Below, piece by piece: positions 49,522-57,460 of a stretch of 64,000 nucleotides of DNA. The position numbers and the translations under genes were made by a program. Positions within the stretch are counted from its first letter, which is position 1. Each line of letters begins with the position of its first letter. The stretch is from Rhodococcus tukisamuensis NBRC 100609. Its GTDB lineage: Bacteria > Actinomycetota > Actinomycetes > Mycobacteriales > Mycobacteriaceae. The DNA lies in contig NZ_BCXG01000012.1 in assembly GCF_001894985.1 (NCBI RefSeq), positions 1 to 64,000 on the forward strand, given 5' to 3'. Below the pieces are notes generated by a model that saw only the letters and a program-made list of their open reading frames with translations, had not been told where the DNA came from and ran no database searches.

Positions 49522-49693
49522 CTAGTCCGTGAAGGCGTCCTTGACGTTGTCGCCGGCCTTCAGCCTGGATTTCGCCTGGTCGGCCTTGCCCTCGTTCTCC
49601 CAGCTTCTTGTCGTCCGTGGCGCCGCCCACGGCTTCCTTCGCCTTACCGGCGATGTCGTCCGCTGCGAGCTTGGCCTTGTCTACGAATCCCAT
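49522..49693 (-). pseudogene. CsbD-like stress protein gene broken by a +1 frameshift
   Basis: ATG 49693, with AGGAG before it, starts MGFVDKAKLAADDIAGKAKE, then AVGGATDDKKL, clear CsbD-family wording. After residue 31 the frame leaves the family. If one C of the CCC run at 49599-49601 is removed, translation continues ENEGKADQAKSRLKAGDNVK and DAFTD to TAG at 49522, giving a normal 56-residue CsbD protein. So it is a very recent frameshift or a sequencing error. CsbD proteins are abundant general-stress proteins of unknown mechanism. Confidence 0.85.
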
Positions 49694-49957
49694 GCCCACT
49701 CCTAGAGGTGTCGCACTTCGAATCTTTCAACTGGCCTCACCCAACGCGCGGGGCTTCCGACGGCAACTCCGCGAGCCGCGCCGGGGGAGTCGACGCCCCC
49801 GGAACATCCGGATCACTTCAAGACCGGCCCTTCCGGTCCTCCCCGGCGAGGGCGAGACTGTTGGGGGCGGCATTTCCGCCGTCGAACGTATAAAACGAGA
49901 GAGCAGGCGAGCCGCACCTGGCTCACGCGGCATTCGGCTGCGGATGAGGGGTCGACG

Positions 49958-50260
49958 ATGATCACTTCACACGGTGCGCGGCGCCCGGCCAGGCTGTTGA
50001 CACAGGCCGCGCTCGTCGGACTGCTTGCGGTGGTGCCGATTACCACCGCCGCGGCGCCGGCCTTCGCGGCGGACCGAGGGGACGGCTTCGACCACAGCCC
50101 GCCCGGCTACGGACCGCAGTACGACTACAACCGGCCGTACCTGTTCCCCGACGAGGGCACGGGCAACGGGCCGGACAGCCTGCCCCCGGAGACGACCTGC
50201 CCGTACCCGGAGCGCAGCCCCGGGTGGTGGCAGAACTGCGCCCCGTCGGACGGCTACTGA
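49958..50260 (+). CDS. Small secreted protein, hypothetical
   Basis: A 100-residue protein with a clear Sec signal peptide: RRPARLLTQ, hydrophobic AALVGLLAVVPITTAAA, and APAFAA cleavage near residue 38. The mature 60 residues are rich in Pro, Gly, Asp and Tyr (PPGYGPQYDYNRPYLFPDEG) with two Cys (PETTCPYPERSPGWWQNCAP) that may form a disulfide. No domain recognised. Start at ATG 49958 follows GGGTCGACG, a weak ribosome site. Confidence 0.7.
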   Translation: MITSHGARRPARLLTQAALVGLLAVVPITTAAAPAFAADRGDGFDHSPPGYGPQYDYNRPYLFPDEGTGNGPDSLPPETTCPYPERSPGWWQNCAPSDGY

Positions 50261-50308
50261 GCGACGGCGGGTGGCGCGCCCCGGGCAGGTGTCCACGACA
50301 GGGGGTGC

Positions 50309-50518
50309 TGTGGACAACTTCTCCGGGGCCGCATTGTGATCACCTCCGACACCGCGTGCTCACCGGCCGGCAATGTCGTGTTTGCAAAACTATCCACAGT
50401 GTGGGTAAGTGCATCAATGCAGGTCAGGTAAGTATCGTCCGCGAGTTCGGCAAACCATCCACAGGTTGCCCACAGCGCGGAGGGTGATGTGCATAGGGTT
50501 GTCCACAGCTGTGGGCAA
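50309..50518. other. Cluster of DnaA-box-like sequences
   Basis: The 263-base gap between the secreted-protein and PH genes holds seven 9-base matches to the actinobacterial DnaA box TTGTCCACA or close variants: 50309-50317 (minus, perfect), 50390-50398 (CTATCCACA), 50400-50408 (minus, TTACCCACA), 50455-50463 (CCATCCACA), 50466-50474 (TTGCCCACA), 50499-50507 (perfect), 50510-50518 (minus, TTGCCCACA). Two inverted pairs have 1-2 base gaps and one direct pair is 11 bases apart. No dnaA or dnaN gene is near, so it is not the ordinary oriC. It could titrate DnaA or bind another dimeric regulator. Confidence 0.55.
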
Positions 50519-50523
50519 GTGTG

Positions 50524-50889
50524 TTACCGGGTGATCCGGTCCAGGATCACCGAGTGGACGTGGTGTGCCTTGTCCAGGCCTCGGAAGTCGGCCTCGAAGG
50601 TGTCCGGTCCCGCGGTCACCGCGATGCTGCTGGACGAGAAGAACTGCCCGGCCCAGGACTTGTTGCTCAGGAACGACACCGACCGCACGTTCCCGTAGGG
50701 AATGGACGTGATCGCGGTCCGCTTGCCGACGAAGCTCTTGTCCTGGATCACCACCCGAAGGTTCGTCAGGCCGATGAATCCGGTGCCCGCGCCGATGCAG
50801 TCGTACACCGCGATCACCGTCTCGCCGTCGAGCAGTCCCTGCTGGACCTGCTTGAGCTGTTCGGACTTGTCGTAAATCGGTTCGGTCAT
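50524..50889 (-). CDS. PH-domain (bPH-type) protein
   Basis: A 121-residue single-domain protein with the bacterial PH-like pattern: VIAVYDCIGAGTGFIGLTNLRVVIQDKSFVGKRTAITSIPYGNVRSVSFL, in which GFIGLTNLRVVI and ITSIPYGNVRSV are characteristic strands. It ends with a helix KAHHVHSVILDRI. The family is widespread and mostly of unknown role, some members linked to general stress. ATG 50889 has GGAGAA upstream; the longer frame to 51291 is not family-like. The DnaA-box-like cluster begins right after its stop. Confidence 0.85.
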   Translation of the reverse strand: MTEPIYDKSEQLKQVQQGLLDGETVIAVYDCIGAGTGFIGLTNLRVVIQDKSFVGKRTAITSIPYGNVRSVSFLSNKSWAGQFFSSSSIAVTAGPDTFEADFRGLDKAHHVHSVILDRITR

Positions 50890-51017
50890 GGGTGTTCTCC
50901 TACTCCTGGTTCGCGGCCGCGGGTGTCGGGGTCGAGCGTCCGGAGGGGGCCTGCCCCTTCGGACTATTGTCATCTCACCCTGTTTGCAGCCGATTCCGGC
51001 GGAATGGAAGTGATCCG

Positions 51018-51440
51018 ATGGTGGTGTCGCAGCACGGGCCGCGGGTGCGACGGGTCCGGGCCCCGCTCGCCGCCGCGTCCGGGGCGGCGGCGGCCGCGAC
51101 GCTGTTGTGCCTGCGCGACCCGCACCGGCCCGGCGCCTACGGCGTCTGCCCGTTCCACGCACTGACCGGACTGTGGTGCCCGGCCTGCGGGGGTCTGCGG
51201 GCGAGCGCCGACCTCGTGCACGGCGAGGTTGCGGCCTCGCTGTCGAGCAACCTGTTCGTCCTGCCGCTGGCCGTGGTGGCGGTCGTGGCATGGTGGGGAT
51301 GGGCGCGTCGTCGTTGGAACGGGGTCGAGGGTGCGGGCTTAGTGTCGGGACGGCCCGCCACGGTCGCGGTGCTTGCGGTGCTCGCCGTGTTCACGGTGCT
51401 GCGAAACACCCCGTGGGGTGCGGCGCTCGCGCCGACCTGA
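51018..51440 (+). CDS. DUF2752 membrane protein
   Basis: A 140-residue protein with about three membrane helices. The DUF2752 signature is CPFHALTGLWCPACGGLR (C44, C54, C57), in which the Cys-Pro-x-Cys-Gly-Gly motif is invariant. N-terminus basic. Function unknown. ATG 51018 was chosen because the upstream in-frame part is not hydrophobic or conserved. Followed by a tiny membrane protein gene 42 bases on. Confidence 0.82.
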   Translation: MVVSQHGPRVRRVRAPLAAASGAAAAATLLCLRDPHRPGAYGVCPFHALTGLWCPACGGLRASADLVHGEVAASLSSNLFVLPLAVVAVVAWWGWARRRWNGVEGAGLVSGRPATVAVLAVLAVFTVLRNTPWGAALAPT

Positions 51441-51482
51441 CCGCGCCGACCGGCCCGGCAGTCGAATCTCGGAGGTGGCTCG

Positions 51483-51587
51483 ATGGCACTGCAGATCTTC
51501 TCGGTGATCGTCCTCGTCGGTGCGTTGGTAGCGCTGATCCCGTTGGCACGACGGGCGTTCGGCAAGCAGGACGAGAACGACGACTGA
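51483..51587 (+). CDS. 34-residue single-pass membrane protein
   Basis: ATG 51483 to TGA 51587, 34 residues: helix LQIFSVIVLVGALVALIPL then basic RRAFGK and acidic QDENDD. A GGAGGTGGCTCG ribosome site lies directly before the ATG. The size, helix and good site make a real gene likely. Function unknown; it may form a unit with the DUF2752 gene. Confidence 0.6.
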   Translation: MALQIFSVIVLVGALVALIPLARRAFGKQDENDD

Positions 51588-51639
51588 GCGTCGAACGATC
51601 GGGACTCGACAGCGCCGCGCGGCGGGGCCATGCTCAACT

Positions 51640-51837
51640 ATGAGCGATTCGCTGAAGGCTCGGGTGCGCGAGAAGATGCTCCGCCAGATCACCGAGGACA
51701 CGGGGTACGCGTCGGGTGGTGCGGAGGAGGACGATCCGCGACTGGTCTCGCTGGACGACGACCTCAACGCGCTGGACGGGGCGTCCGAGGGCGACCCGGT
51801 GATCGAGGAACTCGCGGCCAAGTACTGGGTGCCCTGA
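51640..51837 (+). CDS. 65-residue acidic protein, hypothetical
   Basis: A small soluble protein: MSDSLKARVREKMLRQITED, then an acidic middle rich in Asp/Glu (EEDDPRLVSLDDDLNALDG), ending EELAAKYWVP. No domain recognised. ATG 51640 lacks a strong ribosome site. Codon use (third-position G/C throughout) supports coding. Confidence 0.55.
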   Translation: MSDSLKARVREKMLRQITEDTGYASGGAEEDDPRLVSLDDDLNALDGASEGDPVIEELAAKYWVP

Positions 51838-51932
51838 CCCGGGTCGTCGACCGGCCGAGGCGGCCTTCCTTCCCGGCCAGGGTCGGGCTGCCGAAAACCA
51901 TACTCACCTGCGGCTACGGCGGCTTCGGAGCG

Positions 51933-51946
51933 TATAAATACATCTT
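51933..51946 (+). promoter_or_regulatory. TATAAA -10 box directly before the gntR start
   Basis: TATAAA at 51933-51938 ends only 8 bases before the GTG start at 51947, so transcription would begin at or beside the start codon. That predicts a leaderless mRNA, common in Actinobacteria. Confidence 0.5.
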
Positions 51947-52597
51947 GTGTCTAAGTTGCATTCTGCTGCCGAGCAGGTCTACCGCGAGGTCAAGGAGCGG
52001 ATCCTGTCCGCCGGGCTGCCTGGCGGCGAGCTGATCAGCGAGGGCGAGATCGCCGCCGAGATGGGCACCTCCCGAACCCCCGTGCGCGAGGCATTCCTGA
52101 GGCTCGAGGCGGAGGGCTGGATGCGGCTCTACCCCAAGCGCGGGGCGCTGGTGGTGCCGGTCGCGGACGGCGAAGCCGAGCACGTGGTCTCCGCGCGCCG
52201 CCTGGTCGAGGCCGACGCGGTCCGGGCCGTCGCCGCGGCGCCCGCCGCGCGCGCCGAACTGGTCCGGCGGTTGCGCGCCGGCCTCGACGAGCAGCGGGCC
52301 GTCGCCGCGGCCGGCGACGTCGCCGAGTTCAGCGGGCTCGACGCCGATTTCCACCGGCTGATCGTGCAGGCCGGCGGGAACCCGCTGCTCGACACCTTCT
52401 ACGCGGGCCTGCGTGAGCGCCAGCGCCGGATGACCGCACGCTCCCTGGCCCGCGACCCGCTGCAGCTGGCGTCGATCATCGACGACCACGCGCGGCTGGT
52501 GGAGCTGATCGACGCCGGTGCGGCCGAGCAGTTCGAGACCGCCGTCGGCGAGCACATGCGCCGGGTGCACGGCCTGCCCCGGGGCGGCGACCGATGA
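51947..52597 (+). CDS. GntR-family (FadR/FCD) transcriptional regulator
   Basis: A 216-residue regulator. The winged helix reads LHSAAEQVYREVKERILSAGLPGGELISEGEIAAEMGTSRTPVREAFLRLEAEGWMRLYPKRG; the FCD effector domain has the metal/ligand wording EADAVR...DADFHRLIVQAGGNP...HARLVELIDAG. It probably senses a carboxylate. GTG 51947 appears leaderless. Its stop overlaps the start of the MFS gene (ATGA), so it most likely controls that transporter and itself. Confidence 0.92.
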   Translation: MSKLHSAAEQVYREVKERILSAGLPGGELISEGEIAAEMGTSRTPVREAFLRLEAEGWMRLYPKRGALVVPVADGEAEHVVSARRLVEADAVRAVAAAPAARAELVRRLRAGLDEQRAVAAAGDVAEFSGLDADFHRLIVQAGGNPLLDTFYAGLRERQRRMTARSLARDPLQLASIIDDHARLVELIDAGAAEQFETAVGEHMRRVHGLPRGGDR

Positions 52598-53892
52598 GCG
52601 TTCAGGTCCAGGAAAGCTGGGACACAGCCACTTCCGGCCGGCGGTGGATCCCGCCGTGGATGCTGGTGGCGGCGGCCATGTTCGCGGTCGCCTGGGGCGG
52701 CAACCAGTTCACCCCGCTGCTTGTGATGTACCGGCTCGACCACGGCTTCTCTCCGGTGGTGGTGGACGCCTTCCTGTTCGCGTACGTCTTCGGCATCGTG
52801 CCCGCACTCCTGGTCGGTGGCCCGCTCTCGGACCGGCTCGGCAGACGGGCGCTGATGCTGCCCGCGCCGTTCGTCGCCGCGGCGGGCTCGCTGGTGCTGG
52901 CCGTCGGGGCCGACAGCACCCTGCTGCTGGTCGTCGGGCGCATCCTCAGCGGCATCGGACTCGGCCTCGGCATGGCGGTGGGCGGCAGCTGGCTCAAGGA
53001 GCTGTCGAGCGGCCGGTGGGAGACGACGGCCGGTGGCGGCTCCGGTGCGCGCCGGGCCGCGATGAGCCTGACCGCCGGGTTCGCGGTCGGCGCCGGCCTG
53101 GCCGGGGTGCTCGCACAGTGGGCGCCGTGGCCGAGTGCCCTGGCGTACGTGCTGCACATCGTGCTTGCCCTCGCCGCGGGCGTCGCGTTGCTGTGGGCGC
53201 CGGAGAGCCGTCCGGCGACCCCGCCCGCCGACCGGGCACCGTTGGCCCAGGACCTCAAGATCCCGGCCGCCGCGCACCGCCGGTTCTGGTTCGTCATCGC
53301 ACCGGTCGCGCCGTGGGTGTTCGGCGCGGCCAGCTGCGCGTACGCGGTGATGCCGTCGCTGATGGCCGAGCACACCGGGGGCCGGCCGGTCGCGTTCTCG
53401 TCGCTGCTGTGCGTGGTCGCGCTGGCGTGTGGGTTCGCGATCCAGGCGCTGGGCCGGCGCATCGACACCCCGTCGAGCGCCCGCGCCGTGCTGGTCGCGC
53501 TGGGGATCCTGGTGCTGGGCATGGCGGTCGGAGCCGTCGCGGCGGACCGGCTGACGGTGCCGCTGGCGCTGCTCGCCGCGGCGGTGCTCGGCAGCGGCTA
53601 CGGCATGGCACTGGTCGCGGGGCTGCAGGAGATCCAGCGGATCGCCCGGCCCGACGACCTGGCCGGGCTGACGGCGGTCTTCTACTCGCTGACCTACATC
53701 GGGTTCGCGGTGCCCGCGGCGATGGCCCTGGCGGCGGCGCAGTGGCCGGAAACCTTCAGCTACCCGATGCTGTTCGGCGTCGGCGCGGTGGTCGCGGCGT
53801 CGAGCCTGGTGCTGGTGGCGGCAAAGTCCCGCGCGCATCTCCCCGGAGCCCGGGGAGATGCGCGCGCGAATCGTGCGAAGGTACCGAATTGA
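52594..53892 (+). CDS. MFS transporter
   Basis: A 432-residue, about 12-helix MFS protein. GGPLSDRLGRRALMLP follows helix 2 and GRILSGIGLGLGMAVGGSWLKELS is helix 4. Co-encoded with GntR, so likely transports the ligand of that regulator or a related compound. The last 25 residues (SRAHLPGARGDARANRAK) are encoded across a perfect 17-base hairpin (53830-53866), suggesting that the coding end overlaps its terminator. Confidence 0.9.
   Translation: MSVQVQESWDTATSGRRWIPPWMLVAAAMFAVAWGGNQFTPLLVMYRLDHGFSPVVVDAFLFAYVFGIVPALLVGGPLSDRLGRRALMLPAPFVAAAGSLVLAVGADSTLLLVVGRILSGIGLGLGMAVGGSWLKELSSGRWETTAGGGSGARRAAMSLTAGFAVGAGLAGVLAQWAPWPSALAYVLHIVLALAAGVALLWAPESRPATPPADRAPLAQDLKIPAAAHRRFWFVIAPVAPWVFGAASCAYAVMPSLMAEHTGGRPVAFSSLLCVVALACGFAIQALGRRIDTPSSARAVLVALGILVLGMAVGAVAADRLTVPLALLAAAVLGSGYGMALVAGLQEIQRIARPDDLAGLTAVFYSLTYIGFAVPAAMALAAAQWPETFSYPMLFGVGAVVAASSLVLVAAKSRAHLPGARGDARANRAKVPN
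53830..53866. terminator. Perfect hairpin inside the 3' end of the MFS gene
   Basis: 17-base arms around loop AGC, positions 53830-53846 and 53850-53866, inside the last 25 codons of the MFS gene. Its strength and place at the end of an operon facing convergent genes fit a two-way terminator. Confidence 0.65.
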
Positions 53893-53911
53893 CCTGCCTG
53901 GGGCAGAAGGC

Positions 53912-54300
53912 CTAGTCGACCAGCTTGTCCTTCAGGGCGTCGATGGTCTCCTCGCTCAGGCCGAGGCCCTCGGTGAGGTACTTGTCGAAGGTGCCGTAGG
54001 TCTCGGTGATCTGGTCGAGCCCGGCCTGGAGGAAGCTCTGGTCGACGCCGAGCACCGGGGTCAGGTTGGCGGCGGCCTGCGGGCCGAGGGCACCGGTGAT
54101 CTGGGCCAGCGTCCGCTGGTTGGTCGCCTCGAGATAGGTGTTGCTGAGCAGGTAGTCGTCCATGACGGTCTGCACGGGGACCCCGGCGATCGACTGCAGC
54201 AGCATCGCGGTCCAGCCGGTGCGGTCCTTGCCCGAGGTGCAGTGGAAGAGCTGCGCGCCGTCGCCGGCGGCGATGTCCGTCAGTACCGGACCGGCCGAAG
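53912..54300 (-). pseudogene. C-terminal remnant of a PtpB-type tyrosine phosphatase
   Basis: The minus frame ending at TAG 53912 encodes VLTDIAAGDGAQLFHCTSGK, then DRTGWTAMLL..., that is the full CxxxxxR signature (HCTSGKDR) of the PtpB/triad phosphatases, and continues with the family C-terminus (DDYLLSNTYLEATNQRTLAQ...). The N-terminal half (normally about 140 residues, with the RDLGG wording) is missing: upstream of about 54290 the frame runs into the neighbouring gene in another frame. There is no start with a ribosome site for the catalytic part. It looks like a deletion relic. Confidence 0.75.
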
Positions 54301-54342
54301 GGATCGACGGACGGTGGTCGAACCCGGCGTGCGCCGGGCGCG

Positions 54343-55506
54343 TCAGGGGGCGACGTCACCGACCCCGGTGAACCCGTAGCGCTGATGGGGTCCGATGACT
54401 GCCACCTCGAACAGGCCCACCCCGGTGCGGGACACGCCGTCCTCGGTGACAGTGAACCGGGCCAGGTTGTCCACCGGGCACAGCATCTTCTTCCACGGCT
54501 CGATCTCCGAGACCTTCTCCCGCTGTCCCTGGACCACCAGTTCGCCCTGCCACATCCCGTGGCGCCAGTCCTGCTCGAGGCCGTAGCCGGTGCCAACGCC
54601 GATGTAGTTCGGCAGAACCGGTTCGCAGGTGACGGAGAGGGTGTGGTCGGGCTCGCCGGGTGCGCCCGGACGTCGGAAGTGCAGAGTTCCGGCGGCGACC
54701 TCACGGGTACCCGAAACGAAGGTCAGTTCGTGGTCGGGGCGGCCCAGCCACTCCGGTGCCCGGTTGCGGTCCGACCAGACCCGGGTCGCGTCCTCGACCA
54801 TCCGGCGACCCTGCTGGTCCTCCTGGATGACCGTGACGATGGTGTAGTCGCCGAACTGCATGATCGAGTAGATCCAGAAGAAGTTCTGGCTCCCGGTCAG
54901 CGCCGGATCCGCTTTGCGCCCAGGCGGTTCCGCCTCGCCGACCGGCCGTACACCCCAGGATCTGTCGCGGTTGCCGCGCCAGGTGTCCGGGGTGACGGGC
55001 ATGACCTCGCCATCGACGGTGAGGGAGCCGGACCAGGTGCCGGTCTGCACGAACCGTTGGGTGTCGAACGTGACTCGCTCGAGTTGGCGCTGGAACTGCC
55101 TGGTCTCGAGGTTGGCCGGACCGTCGGACTCGAAGACGAGGTCGAAGCTCAGGTCGGGCGCCTCGGGGCTCGGGGCCAGCATTACTCGCAGGCGGTGCAG
55201 GCCCTCGAGGACCTCGATCCGCAGGGGTCCGACAGACAGGTCCATACGGTCGTCGCCCAGCGCGCGGGACGCCCGGAAGACGATGTGGTCGTCGCCGCGG
55301 CGAAGCACCGCAAAGCCGTCGCACACACCGAGATTGGGGTACTGGCCGAGGCCGATGATGAGGAACAGCGGCTCGTTGTCGCCGTCGACGCCGGCGTGGC
55401 AGTTGAAGTAGTAGCGGTCGTAGAAGTTCCGGTCGGACGTGCCGACGTGCCGGATTGTCTCGGCGATCTGGTGCACCGGGTAGTCGTCGAGCGGGGACAG
55501 GGTCAT
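54343..55506 (-). CDS. Uncharacterised protein paired with an APH-type phosphotransferase
   Basis: A 387-residue soluble protein of mostly beta character. Landmarks: YDRYYFNCHAGVDGDNEPLFLIIGLGQYPNLGVCDGFAV at the front, WRGNRDRSWGVRPVGEAEPPG and NFFWIYSIMQFGDYTIVTVIQED in the middle. This wording is found in hypothetical proteins (DUF7064/7065-like, from memory) that occur beside APH-type phosphotransferases in actinobacteria. The fold may be lipocalin- or hydroxysteroid-binding-like, an inference. ATG 55506 overlaps the stop of the phosphotransferase (ATGA). Confidence 0.7.
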   Translation of the reverse strand: MTLSPLDDYPVHQIAETIRHVGTSDRNFYDRYYFNCHAGVDGDNEPLFLIIGLGQYPNLGVCDGFAVLRRGDDHIVFRASRALGDDRMDLSVGPLRIEVLEGLHRLRVMLAPSPEAPDLSFDLVFESDGPANLETRQFQRQLERVTFDTQRFVQTGTWSGSLTVDGEVMPVTPDTWRGNRDRSWGVRPVGEAEPPGRKADPALTGSQNFFWIYSIMQFGDYTIVTVIQEDQQGRRMVEDATRVWSDRNRAPEWLGRPDHELTFVSGTREVAAGTLHFRRPGAPGEPDHTLSVTCEPVLPNYIGVGTGYGLEQDWRHGMWQGELVVQGQREKVSEIEPWKKMLCPVDNLARFTVTEDGVSRTGVGLFEVAVIGPHQRYGFTGVGDVAP

Positions 55507-56684
55507 TCGGTACCTTTCGATGTGGTCGACGCCCAGTAGGTGCCATCGAGCATGGCCTCGAGCGTCATCTTGTGCAGGATCATCTCGTCCGGGTTCTCCG
55601 GCAGTTCGGCCTGGCCGAAGGCCACGGCGCGACTCTGCACACGGAACATGATCACTGCGTGCCGCAGTGCGGCGTAGAGGGTGTAGAAGTCCAGGTCCGC
55701 CGGCCGATGGCCGGTCAGCTCCAGGTAGGCGTCCGCCACGTCGTCACGGCGAAGGAAGTCGGGCATTCCGGGGAGGCCGGCCATTGCAGCGAGATCCTCG
55801 AAGAACCTGTGCTGGAAGATCATCCAGCCGAGGTCGAGCTCGCGCGGTCCGAGGGTGGCCATTTCCCAGTCGAGGACGGCAGCGGGCTCGAAGTCCCGGT
55901 ACATGATGTTGCCGATCCGGGCGTCGCCCCAGCAGAGCGCCGCCGGAGCGGCGTCGTTGGGCACGTTCGCATCGATCCAGTCGAATCCCCGCTCGATCAG
56001 CGGGGACCGCGGTCCGTCGGCGGTCACCCACTCGTAATAGCGCCGCTGCCCGGCGACGTGTGCGCGCAGTGCCGCCGTCCCGGTCGGTTCTGCGCCGGCG
56101 CCGGCCAGGGTTGGGCAGACCCGGTGCGGATCGGCCATGGAATGCAGTTCTGCGAGCACCCGGACCGAGGCCTGCTGGAGTCGAGATCGGTCCTCGGCCG
56201 AGGCCTCGGACAGCCAGGATCCGAAGGTGTAGGGCATGACGTCGGGGGGGACGACCCCGTCAAGTCGCTCCATCACGAAGAACTCGCCGCCGAGCGCGTC
56301 GGGTGTGTTCTCGGACCAGTACACGCGGGGGATGGGCACCGACGTGTGGGTGGCAACGGCGCGCATGACCTGGAACTGCTGGTCCAGGTCGTAGGACGGG
56401 AAGATCGGCACAGCGCTGGCCCGGGGGGCGATCCGGGCGACCAGGCGGTGTTCGGACCGGCGCCCGTCCTCGGTCCAGGTCGCATCGAACAGCACGGTCT
56501 CGTTGGACATGCCGTTCGCAGCCGGAACCTCGACCGCGGTCACCGCGGGGTCCGCGCTCGGCTCCAGCACGGTTGCGAGCCAGCGTTCGAGGCTCGACCG
56601 CATCACCGCGGGGTCGTTGCGGGATTCGCCCGGGCGGGCGAATTCGGCGTAGTCGGGATCTTCGACTACTTTCTCAGGGGTCAT
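55503..56684 (-). CDS. APH-type phosphotransferase family protein
   Basis: A 393-residue aminoglycoside phosphotransferase-fold protein. LCWGDARIGNIMY replaces the usual HGDxxxxN (Trp for His), and AAVLDWEMATLGPRELDLGW gives the metal-binding Asp. FVMERLDG is the hinge. Such proteins in actinobacteria are mostly found in catabolic clusters for lipids or steroids and not in drug resistance. ATG 56684 has GAGGAG 5 bases upstream; two GTG codons precede it (to 56690). Divergent from the TetR gene and probably controlled by it. Confidence 0.88.
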   Translation of the reverse strand: MTPEKVVEDPDYAEFARPGESRNDPAVMRSSLERWLATVLEPSADPAVTAVEVPAANGMSNETVLFDATWTEDGRRSEHRLVARIAPRASAVPIFPSYDLDQQFQVMRAVATHTSVPIPRVYWSENTPDALGGEFFVMERLDGVVPPDVMPYTFGSWLSEASAEDRSRLQQASVRVLAELHSMADPHRVCPTLAGAGAEPTGTAALRAHVAGQRRYYEWVTADGPRSPLIERGFDWIDANVPNDAAPAALCWGDARIGNIMYRDFEPAAVLDWEMATLGPRELDLGWMIFQHRFFEDLAAMAGLPGMPDFLRRDDVADAYLELTGHRPADLDFYTLYAALRHAVIMFRVQSRAVAFGQAELPENPDEMILHKMTLEAMLDGTYWASTTSKGTE

Positions 56685-56728
56685 CACCACTCCTCGCGGT
56701 TCGGTGGCGCCGATGCGCCCGCGCCAGT

Positions 56729-56751
56729 AGTCGATACACTTTGTATCGACT
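56729..56751. promoter_or_regulatory. Operator palindrome between the APH and TetR genes
   Basis: Perfect 10-base arms AGTCGATACA and TGTATCGACT separated by CTT. It lies between the two divergent starts (56684 and 56809), the typical place for a TetR operator controlling both. Confidence 0.75.
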
Positions 56752-56808
56752 AAAGACGTGACAGAATGTAACGGCCATCACATTGAGACGCAAGGGGTTT
56801 GCAGAAGA

Positions 56809-57441
56809 ATGTCGAAGGAATCCGAGGCTCAGCATCGGCTCGGGCCGCTGCGAAACCCGGCGATCGACGCGGCGGTGCTGGAGGCCACCAGGCAGCTCCT
56901 TGTGGAAAAGGGGTATGCCGGGACCTCCATCGACGCCATCGCCACCCGCGCGGGGGTCGGCCGCCCGACGATCTATCGGCGTTGGCCGTCGAAGGCTCAC
57001 ATCGTCAATGAGGCGGTCTACCCGGTGCTCGACACGGAGCAGGGCGCCGACATCGACACCGAACTCGGGAACGAGGGCTCGATGGGCGACCAGGTCCGAG
57101 CGCTGGTCCAGGGTGCGGTCAGGCTCTTCGCCGCCCCGGCCACTCGCGCCGCCGCCCCCGGACTGATGAGCGAACTGCGGTCCGACGGGGCGTTGCGGGA
57201 CGTCCTGTTGGTGCGCCAGCTCGCCGGGGTCCGCGCCGAGCTGGAGCGCCGCCTCGTATCGGCAAGCGCGCGAGGGGAGATCCGAGACGGGATCGATGTC
57301 GACGTGCTTCTCGACATTCTCGGCGGCGCCGCCATCTTCGCGATGTCCGTCCGTGACGTCGACGACCCGGCCCCCGTCGCGGAGGCGTTGGCCGACATCG
57401 TGCTGCACGGGATCCTCCCCGAGGCGCAGGCGAGCTCGTGA
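56809..57441 (+). CDS. TetR-family transcriptional regulator
   Basis: A 210-residue TetR regulator: AVLEATRQLLVEKGYAGTSIDAIATRAGVGRPTIYRRWPSKAHIVNEAVYP is a textbook TetR DNA-binding domain, followed by a helical ligand domain of TetR_C type. ATG 56809 starts near the family N-terminus; the earlier ATG 56758 would start only 7 bases after the operator. It probably represses the divergent APH operon until a ligand binds. The preceding palindrome is its likely site. Confidence 0.9.
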   Translation: MSKESEAQHRLGPLRNPAIDAAVLEATRQLLVEKGYAGTSIDAIATRAGVGRPTIYRRWPSKAHIVNEAVYPVLDTEQGADIDTELGNEGSMGDQVRALVQGAVRLFAAPATRAAAPGLMSELRSDGALRDVLLVRQLAGVRAELERRLVSASARGEIRDGIDVDVLLDILGGAAIFAMSVRDVDDPAPVAEALADIVLHGILPEAQASS

Positions 57442-57460
57442 CCCGTGGTGCCTGACCTGC

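Noticed and set aside
50309-50518. Chromosomal origin of replication
   Set aside because: DnaA-like boxes are present but no dnaA, dnaN, rpmH or gyrB is nearby, and the conserved block is normally far from oriC. Kept as a box cluster only.
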